Source: Oscillospiraceae bacterium (lineage in GTDB: Bacteria > Bacillota > Clostridia > Oscillospirales > Ruminococcaceae). From it: a DNA stretch of 64,000 nt. Of the stretch, positions 41,466 through 49,115 are shown piece after piece. Numbering within the stretch: the first letter of the stretch is position 1; each line of letters starts with the position of its first letter. The notes under the pieces were generated by a model. That model worked only from the letters and a program-made list of their open reading frames with translations, made no database searches and was not told where the DNA came from. Made by a program: the position numbers and the translations under genes. The stretch spans positions 62,001-126,000 of the forward strand of contig JAAVYW010000061.1 in NCBI GenBank assembly GCA_022791315.1. The letters are read 5' to 3'.

Positions 41466-42248
41466 TTAGACACTCAGTATAATCTGATAGAGCTCCTTAA
41501 TTTTATATCCAACATCCTCAGGGCAATGCGCATCGGACGAGGGAATGATTTTTACCCCATTCTTTTTGAGCAGTCTAAGCAGTTCTTCATCCATGCCAAG
41601 CGAAGCCGTTTCAGGGCACCGTCTATAAACCCCGCTATTTTGGTCTGCGTACATATTGCTTTTGGAAAGCTCCTGCGCTAAACTCTCATAGTGGCTTGAC
41701 AGCGAATAGGACGGTTTATGGCCGAACAATTTTATCGCGTCCGGATGGCCGATGCCGTCAAATATTTTGCTCTTCGCCAATGAAACAGAATCCTCAAAAT
41801 ACCTGTGATATATTTTATCCACGGCAAGCCCCGCCCAATGCTCGGCTTTATGGTCAAAGGCAAAATCATCCACAAAATGAATGCTTCCCAGCAAAAAATC
41901 AAAGCCTTTATCCTTTGTCAGCTCCGCGATAAACCCTTCCCATTCCTTGAAATAACATATTTCAAGGCCAAACTTGACTTCTACCGGAAACGGCTCGCTT
42001 CTGACCTGTTCGATAAGTTCCAAATAATCCGAGAGCTTATGCACGCCCGCACTTCTATGAAACCATGCGTCCACATATTCGCTGTATGCGCACACGGAAC
42101 CATACATGGGGACAAATTCTGCAAACCGATAGCAGTGCTCCAGCAGCCGGATTTCCTCCAGCCCCACTTCCACCGCTTTCTCCACAAACTGCCGAACCCA
42201 ATCCACCGTATAGGGCCCGCGTTCGATATGGATATGCCCGTCTGTCAT
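41466..42248 (-). CDS. PHP-domain phosphoesterase (histidinol-phosphatase HisJ-like)
   Basis: 260 residues from ATG 42248, which overlaps the stop of the aldolase gene (ATGA) and has GGAGGG upstream. PHP motifs: DGHIHIERG at the N-terminus, LEHCYR (about 41), LEICYF with Glu, LGSIHFVDD, DGIGHPDAIK and the C-terminal SSDAHCPED. These bind a trinuclear metal centre and hydrolyse phosphate esters. HisJ works in histidine synthesis, but no his genes are here, so the true substrate is open. Base composition is clearly more AT-rich than the upstream operon genes, hinting at separate acquisition. Confidence 0.85.
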   Translation of the reverse strand: MTDGHIHIERGPYTVDWVRQFVEKAVEVGLEEIRLLEHCYRFAEFVPMYGSVCAYSEYVDAWFHRSAGVHKLSDYLELIEQVRSEPFPVEVKFGLEICYFKEWEGFIAELTKDKGFDFLLGSIHFVDDFAFDHKAEHWAGLAVDKIYHRYFEDSVSLAKSKIFDGIGHPDAIKLFGHKPSYSLSSHYESLAQELSKSNMYADQNSGVYRRCPETASLGMDEELLRLLKKNGVKIIPSSDAHCPEDVGYKIKELYQIILSV

Positions 42249-43297
42249 TGTTTTTCCCTCCGCGCCAGCCGCTCCAAATCCCGCAGGAAGGCCTCCACGT
42301 CCTCTTCCTTCGTGGCCCAGCTGGTGCAAAAGCGCACGGCGCTGTGGGTTCCGTCCACCCTGGCCTGGTAGGAGAAGCGGTAGCCCTCCGCCAGCTTTTC
42401 CAGTAACCCATCGGGCAGGATGACAAACTGCTGGTTGGTGAGGCTTTGGCAGTAGAGGGGAAAGCCCAAGTCCAAAAAGCCCTGCTGCATCCGCAGTGCC
42501 AGCCGGTCGGCGTGGGCGGCCAGCTCAAAATAGAGCCCGTCCCGCAGCAGCTCCCCGAATTGGAGCCCCAGCAGGCGGCCCTTTGCCAGCAGCCCGCCCC
42601 GCTGCTTCACCAAATAGCGGAAATCCTTCCCCAGCACCGGGTGGGTGAGCACTATCGCCTCCCCAAAGAGCGCCCCCTGCTTGGTGCCCCCGATGGTAAA
42701 GGCGTCGCAGAGCTCTGCCAGCTGGGGCAGGGTCAGGTCGTTGGCCTCACTGGCAAGAGCGTATCCCAACCGCGCCCCGTCCACGTAGAGGAAGAGCCCG
42801 TTTTCCCGGCACACCCGGGAGATTCCCTCCAACTCCGCCCGGGAATAGAGGGTGCCCAGCTCGGTGGACTGGGAGAGATAGACCATCCCAGGCTGCACCG
42901 TATGTTCCCTTGCCTCGTCGGCAAAGTGGGCCTGCACTGCCTTTTCCACCTGTTCCGCCGTGATTTTCCCTTCACACTCCGGCAGAGGCAGCACCTTATG
43001 GCCCCCTGCCTCAATGGCCCCGGTCTCGTGTGCTTGGATGTGCCCCGTACTGGCGCAGAGCACCCCCTGCCAGGGGCGCAGCGCTGCCTGAATCACCAAC
43101 AGATTGGCCTGGGTGCCCCCCACCACAAAGTGTACGTAGGCCTCCTCCCGCCCACACAGGGCCCGGATTTTCCCGGCAGCTTCCGCGCAATAGCAGTCCT
43201 CCCCGTAACCGGGAGACTGTTCCAGGTTGGTCTTTGCCAGTGCCTCCAAAATACGGGGGTGGGCCCCCTCGCTATAGTCGCATTGAAACTGTATCAC
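42245..43297 (-). CDS. Low-specificity threonine aldolase-like PLP enzyme
   Basis: 350 residues from a GTG at 43297 with AGGAGG 7 bp upstream. Aminotransferase fold I of the beta-eliminating lyase family: VVGGTQANLLV, STGHIQAHETGAIEAGGHKV, LYVDGARLGYA and PLP-binding Lys about 204 in IGGTKQGA. Splits threonine or allo-threonine into glycine and acetaldehyde. Fourth-position companion to iorAB; acetaldehyde and keto-acid metabolism in the same transcript suggest amino-acid fermentation. Confidence 0.9.
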   Translation of the reverse strand: MIQFQCDYSEGAHPRILEALAKTNLEQSPGYGEDCYCAEAAGKIRALCGREEAYVHFVVGGTQANLLVIQAALRPWQGVLCASTGHIQAHETGAIEAGGHKVLPLPECEGKITAEQVEKAVQAHFADEAREHTVQPGMVYLSQSTELGTLYSRAELEGISRVCRENGLFLYVDGARLGYALASEANDLTLPQLAELCDAFTIGGTKQGALFGEAIVLTHPVLGKDFRYLVKQRGGLLAKGRLLGLQFGELLRDGLYFELAAHADRLALRMQQGFLDLGFPLYCQSLTNQQFVILPDGLLEKLAEGYRFSYQARVDGTHSAVRFCTSWATKEEDVEAFLRDLERLARREKQ

Positions 43298-43308
43298 GGT
43301 AGGCCCTC

Positions 43309-43890
43309 CTAGCAGGCTGCCTCCCGCCCCAGGCGGAAGGCCTCCCGGTTCAGTTCCAGGAATTTGGGGGGCACGCAGGCTTCCATAGCCTCCTGCCAGG
43401 TCTCCTCCGGGAAATCCACCAGGCGGGAGAACAGCCCGATAAGCACGGTGTTCACTGCCTTGGCGCTGCCCGCCTGCTCGGCCAGGGCCAACGCGTCCAC
43501 CGCACGCACATCCGCCCCCAGTGCCTTCAGCTTGCCCACAATGTCCTGCGGGTAGCTGGCCGCGCCGGTAATCACCGGCATGGGGTCAATCTGCTGGGTG
43601 TTGGTGAGGAGTACGCCCCCCTTCTTCAGATAGGAGACCCAGCGGGCCGCCTCCAACTGCTCAAAGGAGATGAGCACATCCGCCTCCCCCTGGGTAATCA
43701 CCGGGGAATGCACCTTTTCCCCGTATTTCACGTAGGTCACCACCGAGCCGCCCCGCTGGGCCATGCCGTGTACCTCGGAAATCTTCACATCCACTCCCTG
43801 GGCCAGCAGCGCGTGGCCCAGCAGGCGGCTGGCCAGCAGCGTGCCCTGGCCCCCCACCCCTACAATCATGATACTCTTTCCATCGCTCAT
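43309..43890 (-). CDS. iorB: Indolepyruvate:ferredoxin oxidoreductase, beta subunit
   Basis: 193 residues from ATG 43890, chosen because GGTGAT lies 4 bp upstream; an ATG at 43902 is also in frame, and the open frame beyond is not supported. Gamma/beta-type 2-oxoacid oxidoreductase domain: IMIVGVGGQGTLLASRLLG (about 8-26), EVHGMAQRGGSVVTYVKYG and AVNTVLIGLFSRLV. Partners IorA to oxidise aryl-pyruvates from Trp, Phe and Tyr to aryl-acetyl-CoA with reduction of ferredoxin. A 109-bp gap separates it from iorA; cotranscription is likely. Confidence 0.9.
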   Translation of the reverse strand: MSDGKSIMIVGVGGQGTLLASRLLGHALLAQGVDVKISEVHGMAQRGGSVVTYVKYGEKVHSPVITQGEADVLISFEQLEAARWVSYLKKGGVLLTNTQQIDPMPVITGAASYPQDIVGKLKALGADVRAVDALALAEQAGSAKAVNTVLIGLFSRLVDFPEETWQEAMEACVPPKFLELNREAFRLGREAAC

Positions 43891-43999
43891 CTCTATCACC
43901 ATAGCTTTCTTTTCTTTTTCTGGGGTTTCGCTGGCTCTATCTTTTGTGCGCGGTGGGCCGCTTGTTCCGGGCCCATTCTCCCCGGGCAGGGTTGCAGCG

Positions 44000-45730
44000 C
44001 TATTCGGCAATGGCCCCAAAGGCACAGAGGGGCTTGCACAGGCCGCAGCCCACACAGAGGGTATCGTCAATCACAGCCCCCTGCTCCGTCATGCGGATGG
44101 CCGGGCAGCCGATGCGCATACAGGCCTTGCAGGAGCGGCAGAGGTCGGGCTTTATCACAAAGGGCTTGCCGGGCTTCACCTTGCGCTTAAGCAGGGCGCA
44201 GGGCCGGCGGCAGATGATAACCGAGGGCTCCTTCGCTGCCAGCTCCTCTTTCAGCGCCGCCTCCAACGCCTTCATATCGTTGGGGTCAATCACCTGCACC
44301 CGGTGGATGCCCACCGCGCGGCAGAGCGTCTCCAAATCCACGGCAAAGGTGGGGTCGCCCTTTAAGGTGTAGCCGGTGGCGGGGTTTTCCTGGTGGCCAG
44401 TCATGCCGGTGATGCTGTTGTCGGCGATGATGACCGTGGAGATACCCTGGTTATAGGCGATGTCCATCAGCCCCGTCACTCCGGAGTGGAGGAAGGTGGA
44501 GTCGCCGATGACTGCCACACTCTTGGCTGCGCTCTCCTCCCCCCGCGCCTGGTTAAAGCCGTGGAGCCCGGAGATAGAGGCCCCCATGCAGATAGTGGTG
44601 TCAATGGCCGAGAGCGGGGGCTGGGCCCCCAGGGTGTAGCAGCCGATATCCCCTGAAACCGTTAGTCCCATCTTATGTAGCACTGTGAACATCCCACGGT
44701 GGGGGCAACCGGGGCACATCACCGGAGGCCGCACCGGGATTTGCTCCCCAAACTCGTCAAAGGGCACAGGGGCCAGCCCCATCTTTTCCCGGATGAGCTT
44801 TTGGGAGAACTCCCCCTCCAAGGGAAAGAGCTCTTTCCCCACCGGGGCAAGCCCCAGCTTCCTGCAATGGGTCTCAAGGATGTCGTCCAGCTCCTCAATC
44901 ACATAGAGCTTTTCCACCTTGGCGGCAAAGTCCAGAATCAGCTGTTTCGGCAGGGGGTTCACCATCCCCAGCTTGAGATAGCTGGCCTTCTCCCCGAAGA
45001 CCTCCTTGGCATAGGCATAGGTGGTGCCCGCAGCGATGATGCCGATAGCAGTGTCGTGCAGCTCCATGCGGTTGATTTCCGCCTGCTCGGCCCACTCCGC
45101 CAGCGCGCGGGTGCGGGCCTCCACCACGGTGTGGCGGCCCTTGGCGTTGGCGGGCATCATCACATATTTTGCCGCGTCCTTTTCATAGGGGCGCAGGGGG
45201 GCTTCCTCCCGCTCCCCCGGCGCCACCCCGCTCTGGGAATGGGAGATGCGGGTGGAGAGCCGCAGCAGCACCGGCGTGTCAAACTGCTCGGAGAGGGCAT
45301 AGCCCAGCTTGGCAAAATCCCGGCACTCCTCCGAATCCGAGGGCTCCAGCATAGGCAGCTTGGCCGCGATGGCATAGTGGCGGGAGTCCTGCTCGTTCTG
45401 GGAAGAGTGCATGCTGGGGTCATCGGCCACGCCAATCACCATCCCGCCGTTCACCCCGGTGTAGGAGGCGGTAAAGAGCGGGTCAGCCGCCACATTCAGC
45501 CCCACATGCTTCATGGCGCAGAAGGAACGCGCCCCCCCAATGGAAGCCCCCAGCGCCGCCTCCATCGCCACCTTTTCGTTGGGCGCCCACTCGGCGTAGA
45601 TTTCGGGATACTTCGCCGCAAATTCTGTAATCTCAGTACTGGGCGTGCCGGGATAGCTGGATACAAACCGGCATCCCGCCTCATACAGCCCCCTGGCAAC
45701 CGCCTCGTTGCCCAACATCATCTTTTTCAA
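44000..45730 (-). CDS. iorA: Indolepyruvate:ferredoxin oxidoreductase, alpha subunit
   Basis: 576 residues from a TTG at 45730 (TTG-AAA-AAG-ATG-ATG) with AAAGGAGG 7 bp upstream; the two ATGs 9-12 bp further in are too far from it. N-terminal pyrimidine-binding part (LGNEAVARGLYEAGCRFVSSYPGTPSTEI), central TPP-binding part (GDIGCYTLG ... VAVIGDSTFLHSGVTGL), and C-terminal ferredoxin-like domain with two 4Fe-4S motifs CRSCKACMRIGCP and CVGCGLCKPLC. With IorB, catalyses oxygen-sensitive decarboxylation of indolepyruvate and related acids, yielding reduced ferredoxin and acyl-CoA. Implies an anaerobic host. Confidence 0.95.
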   Translation of the reverse strand: MKKMMLGNEAVARGLYEAGCRFVSSYPGTPSTEITEFAAKYPEIYAEWAPNEKVAMEAALGASIGGARSFCAMKHVGLNVAADPLFTASYTGVNGGMVIGVADDPSMHSSQNEQDSRHYAIAAKLPMLEPSDSEECRDFAKLGYALSEQFDTPVLLRLSTRISHSQSGVAPGEREEAPLRPYEKDAAKYVMMPANAKGRHTVVEARTRALAEWAEQAEINRMELHDTAIGIIAAGTTYAYAKEVFGEKASYLKLGMVNPLPKQLILDFAAKVEKLYVIEELDDILETHCRKLGLAPVGKELFPLEGEFSQKLIREKMGLAPVPFDEFGEQIPVRPPVMCPGCPHRGMFTVLHKMGLTVSGDIGCYTLGAQPPLSAIDTTICMGASISGLHGFNQARGEESAAKSVAVIGDSTFLHSGVTGLMDIAYNQGISTVIIADNSITGMTGHQENPATGYTLKGDPTFAVDLETLCRAVGIHRVQVIDPNDMKALEAALKEELAAKEPSVIICRRPCALLKRKVKPGKPFVIKPDLCRSCKACMRIGCPAIRMTEQGAVIDDTLCVGCGLCKPLCAFGAIAE

Positions 45731-45827
45731 AGGGAGTCCTCCTTTTATTCCGTGTAAATTTTGGCTTATCATCCCATAACCCCAGGCTATCAACCGGCAA
45801 AGCCAACCCGTTTTGCACATTGCGCAT

Positions 45828-45856
45828 ATTATAGCATATTTCGGCAAGTATTGCAA
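45828..45856 (-). promoter_or_regulatory. Promoter of the ior operon
   Basis: Minus strand TTGCAA (45851-45856), 17-bp spacer, TATAAT (45828-45833), leaving a leader of about 90 nt before the TTG start. Confidence 0.75.
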
Positions 45857-45919
45857 ATCATGAAGGAGGTTTCCAGCGTTTTCTTCTCCCCTCTCAGATT
45901 GGGGCTGCGGTACATAAAA

Positions 45920-45957
45920 TACAAGGGGGCTATTCCTGTTGAAACAGCCCCCTTGTA
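45920..45957 (-). terminator. Terminator of the XRE-membrane operon
   Basis: 12-bp stem TACAAGGGGGCT (45920-45931) / AGCCCCCTTGTA (45946-45957); minus strand continues TTTTATG. It starts 3 bp past the small membrane gene. Confidence 0.8.
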
Positions 45958-45959
45958 CT

Positions 45960-46199
45960 TTACAAAAATTTTGGACGCCTTTTCGCAAAAAGGCAGGCTA
46001 AAACAGCACATATTATCATTCCAGTGCCATATGGGATGCACAGCAGAAAAGCAGTCCCAGCCGGGGCGCTACATCCTCCGTATTGCCCGCACCACTGAAG
46101 GGTGCAGTAGTTGTACGCAACTGCGGCGCACATAACATGGGAAAGCACAATTGCCAGCGCGGCAAAGAGCCAAGCCAGCCGCTTATATTTTTTCATCAT
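45960..46199 (-). CDS. Small two-span membrane protein
   Basis: 79 residues from ATG 46199 with GGGGG 6 bp upstream. Membrane segments about 8-30 (LAWLFAALAIVLSHVMCAAVAY) and 50-72 (AFLLCIPYGTGMIICAVLACLF), with seven cysteines, four of them (YC, WC, GGC, LC) in or next to the outer loop. The end is basic (AKRRPKFL). Lies 14 bp after the XRE-membrane protein gene and is likely its partner. No known family recognised. Confidence 0.7.
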   Translation of the reverse strand: MMKKYKRLAWLFAALAIVLSHVMCAAVAYNYCTLQWCGQYGGCSAPAGTAFLLCIPYGTGMIICAVLACLFAKRRPKFL

Positions 46200-46213
46200 G
46201 AATCCCCCTAAAT

Positions 46214-46669
46214 CTATTTTCTCTTGAAAATCAGGAGAATTCCCAATCCCATGAGCAGTACAAATAGCGTAATGAGTATGCCTGTCCCGTTCAGCGTAAT
46301 CATGGACGACTCGTTGAACTGGGCAACAGACGACGGGCGTATCACCGTTAAAATGCCAAACAGGATGAGGCAAACGGCTCCCAGGAGGCAGAGGCAAATG
46401 CCAATCCTGCTTTCTCCTGTTTTCGGGGGCGCTTGATTTTCCTCCTGTTTTGCTGCACCATTGGGTTCCCCTGTAATTTGGTTGCCGGTAAGTTCGTCGA
46501 TTGTGATGTGAAAACAATCGCTCAAGGCCTTCAGTTTATCCAATTCCGGCGTGGACAGCCCTCCCTCCCATTTTGAGATTGCCTGCCTTGAAACACCGAT
46601 TTTCTCCGCAAGCTGCTCCTGTGACAGCCCGCTTTTTCGCCTGAGTGTATATATTTTTTCAGACAGCAT
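46214..46669 (-). CDS. Membrane-anchored XRE regulator
   Basis: 151 residues from ATG 46669 with GGGAGG upstream. N-terminal XRE HTH (about 3-60: IYTLRRKSGLSQEQLAEKIGVSRQAISKWEGG), a polar linker (about 62-85) and two membrane segments (about 88-108, LCLLGAVCLILFGILTV, and 128-148, LITLFVLLMGLGILLIF). This pattern is common in Clostridia and suggests a regulator held at the membrane that senses envelope state. Forms an operon with the two-span protein downstream. Confidence 0.88.
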   Translation of the reverse strand: MLSEKIYTLRRKSGLSQEQLAEKIGVSRQAISKWEGGLSTPELDKLKALSDCFHITIDELTGNQITGEPNGAAKQEENQAPPKTGESRIGICLCLLGAVCLILFGILTVIRPSSVAQFNESSMITLNGTGILITLFVLLMGLGILLIFKRK

Positions 46670-46740
46670 CTGCTCTACCTCCCTGCCAAAATGATACCGC
46701 AATTTCCCGTGGCACTCTATCAACTGCCCTTGAAACTTCC

Positions 46741-46967
46741 GCAACCAGCGGTTGCATCTTAAAAAACACCCTATATCCTCGAATGGTATCCCTCCCCCAG
46801 CGCTATTCTAATAGTCTTCCCGCCCATGCGGATAATAAAAACGAAACGATACTGCGATAACCGTCTGGCCGTATGAATCGTTTTCAAAATTTTCCCCTGT
46901 ACGCCTGCGGGAACCTGACGCCGCAATGGGCCGGACCATAAAAATAGGCCAGCCACCCCCATCCCCC
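46741..46967. other. Intergenic stretch, little recognisable
   Basis: Between the XRE and TetR genes. Contains a small palindrome GCAACC-AGC-GGTTGC (46741-46755) close to the XRE start side. A 70-codon minus-strand frame (46771-46983) has no ribosome-binding site or family resemblance. No confident promoter for the XRE gene found. Confidence 0.4.
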
Positions 46968-46996
46968 TTGACAACCCCCGCACGCCAATATATAAT
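46968..46996 (+). promoter_or_regulatory. Consensus promoter of tetR-flavodoxin operon
   Basis: TTGACA (46968-46973), 17-bp spacer, TATAAT (46991-46996); both hexamers perfect. Confidence 0.85.
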
Positions 46997-47028
46997 CTAT
47001 TTATATAAATAAGTTATATAAATAGATT
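46994..47028 (+). promoter_or_regulatory. 35-bp inverted repeat operator overlapping the -10
   Basis: Arms AATCTATTTATATAA (46994-47008) and TTATATAAATAGATT (47014-47028) match perfectly with a 5-bp centre. It overlaps the end of the -10 and the start point, and ends 19 bp before the tetR start codon: autorepression site. Confidence 0.75.
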
Positions 47029-47047
47029 CCGAGAAAGGAGCAATACC

Positions 47048-47599
47048 ATGCCAAAGCAAAAAATCACCAGGGAAATGGTGGTGGAGGCGGCCTTTTCCCT
47101 GGCCCGGGAGGGGGGGATGGGGCGGGTGCTGGTAAAGCCCATTGCCCAGCGCCTCGGGTGCTCGGTGCAGCCCATCTATTCCACCTGTGGGGATATGGAG
47201 GGGGTGCGGCAGGCAGTGGCGGCCCGGGCGGACCGTTTTATCCGGGACTATGTGGCTGCCCGTGTGGAGCCGGGGCACCTGTTCTTCTCCATGGGCCAGG
47301 CCTATCTCAGCCTGGCCAGAGAGGAGCCGGGCCTCTTCTCCCTCTTCCTCACCAGGGAACGTACGGGGGTCTCCTCCCTGGACGACCTCTACCGCCAGGA
47401 GGCCTCCCCTGCCGTGGCAAAGGCCATTGCTGCCGACTTAAAGCTATCGCTGGAGCGGGCACGGGAGCTGCACCTGCAAATGCTCATCTACACCATGGGC
47501 ATCGCGGCCATTTTGTCCACCTGCCGTCCCGGCATCCCGGCAGAGGAGATTTTGCAGCGGCAGGAGGCCGCCTACCAAGCCTTTTTGGCCCAGATATAG
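47048..47599 (+). CDS. TetR-family regulator
   Basis: 183 residues, AAAGGAG 8 bp before ATG. HTH (about 5-50: ITREMVVEAAFSLAREGGMGRVLVKPIAQRLGCSVQPIYSTCGDM), C-terminal helical ligand domain with FFSMGQAYLSLAREEPGLFSLFLTRERTG, resembling the TetR_C group with WHG-like proteins. Sits on a promoter with a perfect long inverted repeat, so it very likely represses itself and the flavodoxin gene 66 bp downstream. Confidence 0.9.
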   Translation: MPKQKITREMVVEAAFSLAREGGMGRVLVKPIAQRLGCSVQPIYSTCGDMEGVRQAVAARADRFIRDYVAARVEPGHLFFSMGQAYLSLAREEPGLFSLFLTRERTGVSSLDDLYRQEASPAVAKAIAADLKLSLERARELHLQMLIYTMGIAAILSTCRPGIPAEEILQRQEAAYQAFLAQI

Positions 47600-47605
47600 T
47601 CAAAG

Positions 47606-47637
47606 CACTTGAAAACAGAGCCGCTTTTCAAGTGTTT
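47606..47637 (+). terminator. Weak hairpin between tetR and flavodoxin gene
   Basis: CACTTGAAAA (47606-47615) pairs with TTTTCAAGTG (47625-47634), then TTT. Possibly partial termination, lowering flavodoxin expression relative to the repressor. Confidence 0.45.
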
Positions 47638-47665
47638 CAATTATAACCACTGAGGAGGGAACCAG

Positions 47666-48163
47666 ATGAAACAGGCCATTGTCTTTCACAGCAAAACCGG
47701 CTTCACCCAGCGCTATGCCCAGCTCCTGTCCCAGCAGACCGGGGCCCCGCTCCTGCCCCTCGAAAAGGCGGCCCAATCGTCCCTGGCAGGCTATGACCGG
47801 GTGGTCTTCGGCAGTTTTCTCCACGCCGGGCGCATCAGCGGGCTCAAAAAGTTCCTGCGCCTTGCCCAGGATAGGCCGCTGCTGCTCTTCGTCACCGGCG
47901 CTGCCCCCACCCAGGCGGATTTCTGGCAGGCCAACCTCTCCGGGGAGCAGCTGGCCCGCATCCCCCACTTCTATTTCCCAGGTGGCCTGTGCTATGAGAA
48001 GATGCCCCTCCCCGACTTGGCTATGATGAAGCTGGCCGCCTTCTTCATGAGCCGCCAGCCCGGCGCTGACCCCCAATTTGCCGCCGCCATCCGCCACTCC
48101 TACGACCTCTTTGACCCCGCCGCCATTGCCCCGTTGGCAGCAGAGATGGCAGCGCCCAAATAG
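47666..48163 (+). CDS. Flavodoxin-domain protein
   Basis: 165 residues. Starts MKQAIVFHSKTGFTQRYAQLL, the phosphate-binding loop of flavodoxins (SKTGFT), followed by DRVVFGSFLHAGRISGLKKFL and RPLLLFVTGAAPT. Related to the flavodoxin_5/HemG-like group that binds FMN; could act as an electron carrier or quinone/oxidase-type reductase. No iron-sulfur motif. Regulated with its TetR; the inducer is unknown, perhaps oxidative or nitro compounds. Confidence 0.82.
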   Translation: MKQAIVFHSKTGFTQRYAQLLSQQTGAPLLPLEKAAQSSLAGYDRVVFGSFLHAGRISGLKKFLRLAQDRPLLLFVTGAAPTQADFWQANLSGEQLARIPHFYFPGGLCYEKMPLPDLAMMKLAAFFMSRQPGADPQFAAAIRHSYDLFDPAAIAPLAAEMAAPK

Positions 48164-48164
48164 C

Positions 48165-48200
48165 AAAAAGCCCGCCAAGGCTCTGCCCGGCAGGCTTTTT
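48165..48200 (+). terminator. Bidirectional terminator between flavodoxin and rsmI genes
   Basis: AAAAAGCCcGCC (48165-48176) pairs with GGCaGGCTTTTT (48189-48200), one mismatch, flanked by A and T runs. Confidence 0.8.
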
Positions 48201-48212
48201 TAGAACACGTCC

Positions 48213-49115
48213 CTATTCCCCTGCCCCAAACAGCGCCTTGAGCCGCAGCCCGGCCTGGTAGAGCTCCTTTTTCCGCAGCCCCTCTGCGGCCAGGGCGGCA
48301 ACAGCCTCCTTCAGGCTCCCGCCGGTTTTCACCATCTGCTCCACCAGCAGTGCCTCGGGGGAAAGGGGGGCTTCCCCCTCCTGCGGCGCGGGGGGTGCGG
48401 CGGGCTTCTCCAGCACAATCACGTATTCCCCCCTGCCGGCGTTGGGGTTCTCCGCCAGCAGCCGGGCCGTCTCCTCCACGCTGCCGCCTATGCTCTTTTC
48501 ATAGAGCTTTGTCAGGTCGCAGCAGTAGCAGGCCCTTGCGCCGGGAAAGCGGGCCGCCAGCTCCGCCGCTGTGGCCACAATGCGCTTGGGGGATTCATAG
48601 AGCACAAAGGTGGGGATAGGGCAGGCCAGGATACCGGCAAAAAAGTCCTCCCGTTTCCCCGATTCCCTGGGCGGGAAGCCATAGAAGGCAAAGGATTCGG
48701 TGGAGAGCCCCGCCACCGAAAGGGCAGTAATCGCCGCTGAGGGCCCGCTGACGCCGATGACTTCAATCCCCAGCTCCCTGGCCTCCCGCACCAGGATTCC
48801 CCCAGGGTCGGAGATACAGGGCGTGCCCGCGTCCGATACCAGTGCCACCTGCAAGCCCTCCTCCACAATCCGGCGCAGGATTTCCCCGCTGCGCTGGGCC
48901 TCGTTAAACTTGTGATAGGAGAGCATGGGCCCGCCAATGCCAAAGTGGGAGAGCAGCCCCCCCGTGTGGCGGGTGTCCTCCGCCAAAATCAGGTCCGCCT
49001 GTTCCAAAACCTCCTTCGCCCTGGGGGAGAGGTCCTGCAAATTGCCAATCGGCGTTGCCACCACATAGAGCCTTCCCACTGTCATGCCCTCCCTTTCTCT
49101 GTCCTGCGGCTTCAT
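48213..49115 (-). CDS. rsmI: 16S rRNA (cytidine-1402 2'-O) methyltransferase RsmI
   Basis: 300 residues. SAM-dependent tetrapyrrole-methylase fold: GRLYVVATPIGNLQDLSPRA near the start, LAEDTRHTGGLL, SDAGTPCISDPG and SGPSAAITALSVAGL are diagnostic of RsmI. Methylates the ribose of C1402 in the decoding centre. Start taken at ATG 49115 (ATGA overlap with the upstream stop, AGGGA 7 bp upstream); ATG 49085 is an alternative with GGGAGG only 2 bp away. Cotranscribed with the CmpB-type membrane protein. Confidence 0.95.
   Translation of the reverse strand: MKPQDREREGMTVGRLYVVATPIGNLQDLSPRAKEVLEQADLILAEDTRHTGGLLSHFGIGGPMLSYHKFNEAQRSGEILRRIVEEGLQVALVSDAGTPCISDPGGILVREARELGIEVIGVSGPSAAITALSVAGLSTESFAFYGFPPRESGKREDFFAGILACPIPTFVLYESPKRIVATAAELAARFPGARACYCCDLTKLYEKSIGGSVEETARLLAENPNAGRGEYVIVLEKPAAPPAPQEGEAPLSPEALLVEQMVKTGGSLKEAVAALAAEGLRKKELYQAGLRLKALFGAGE

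Noticed and set aside
46771..46983. 70-codon minus-strand frame, at first suspected to be a recombinase tail
   Set aside because: No recognisable motif, no ribosome-binding site and it overlaps the tetR promoter; resemblance was too vague.
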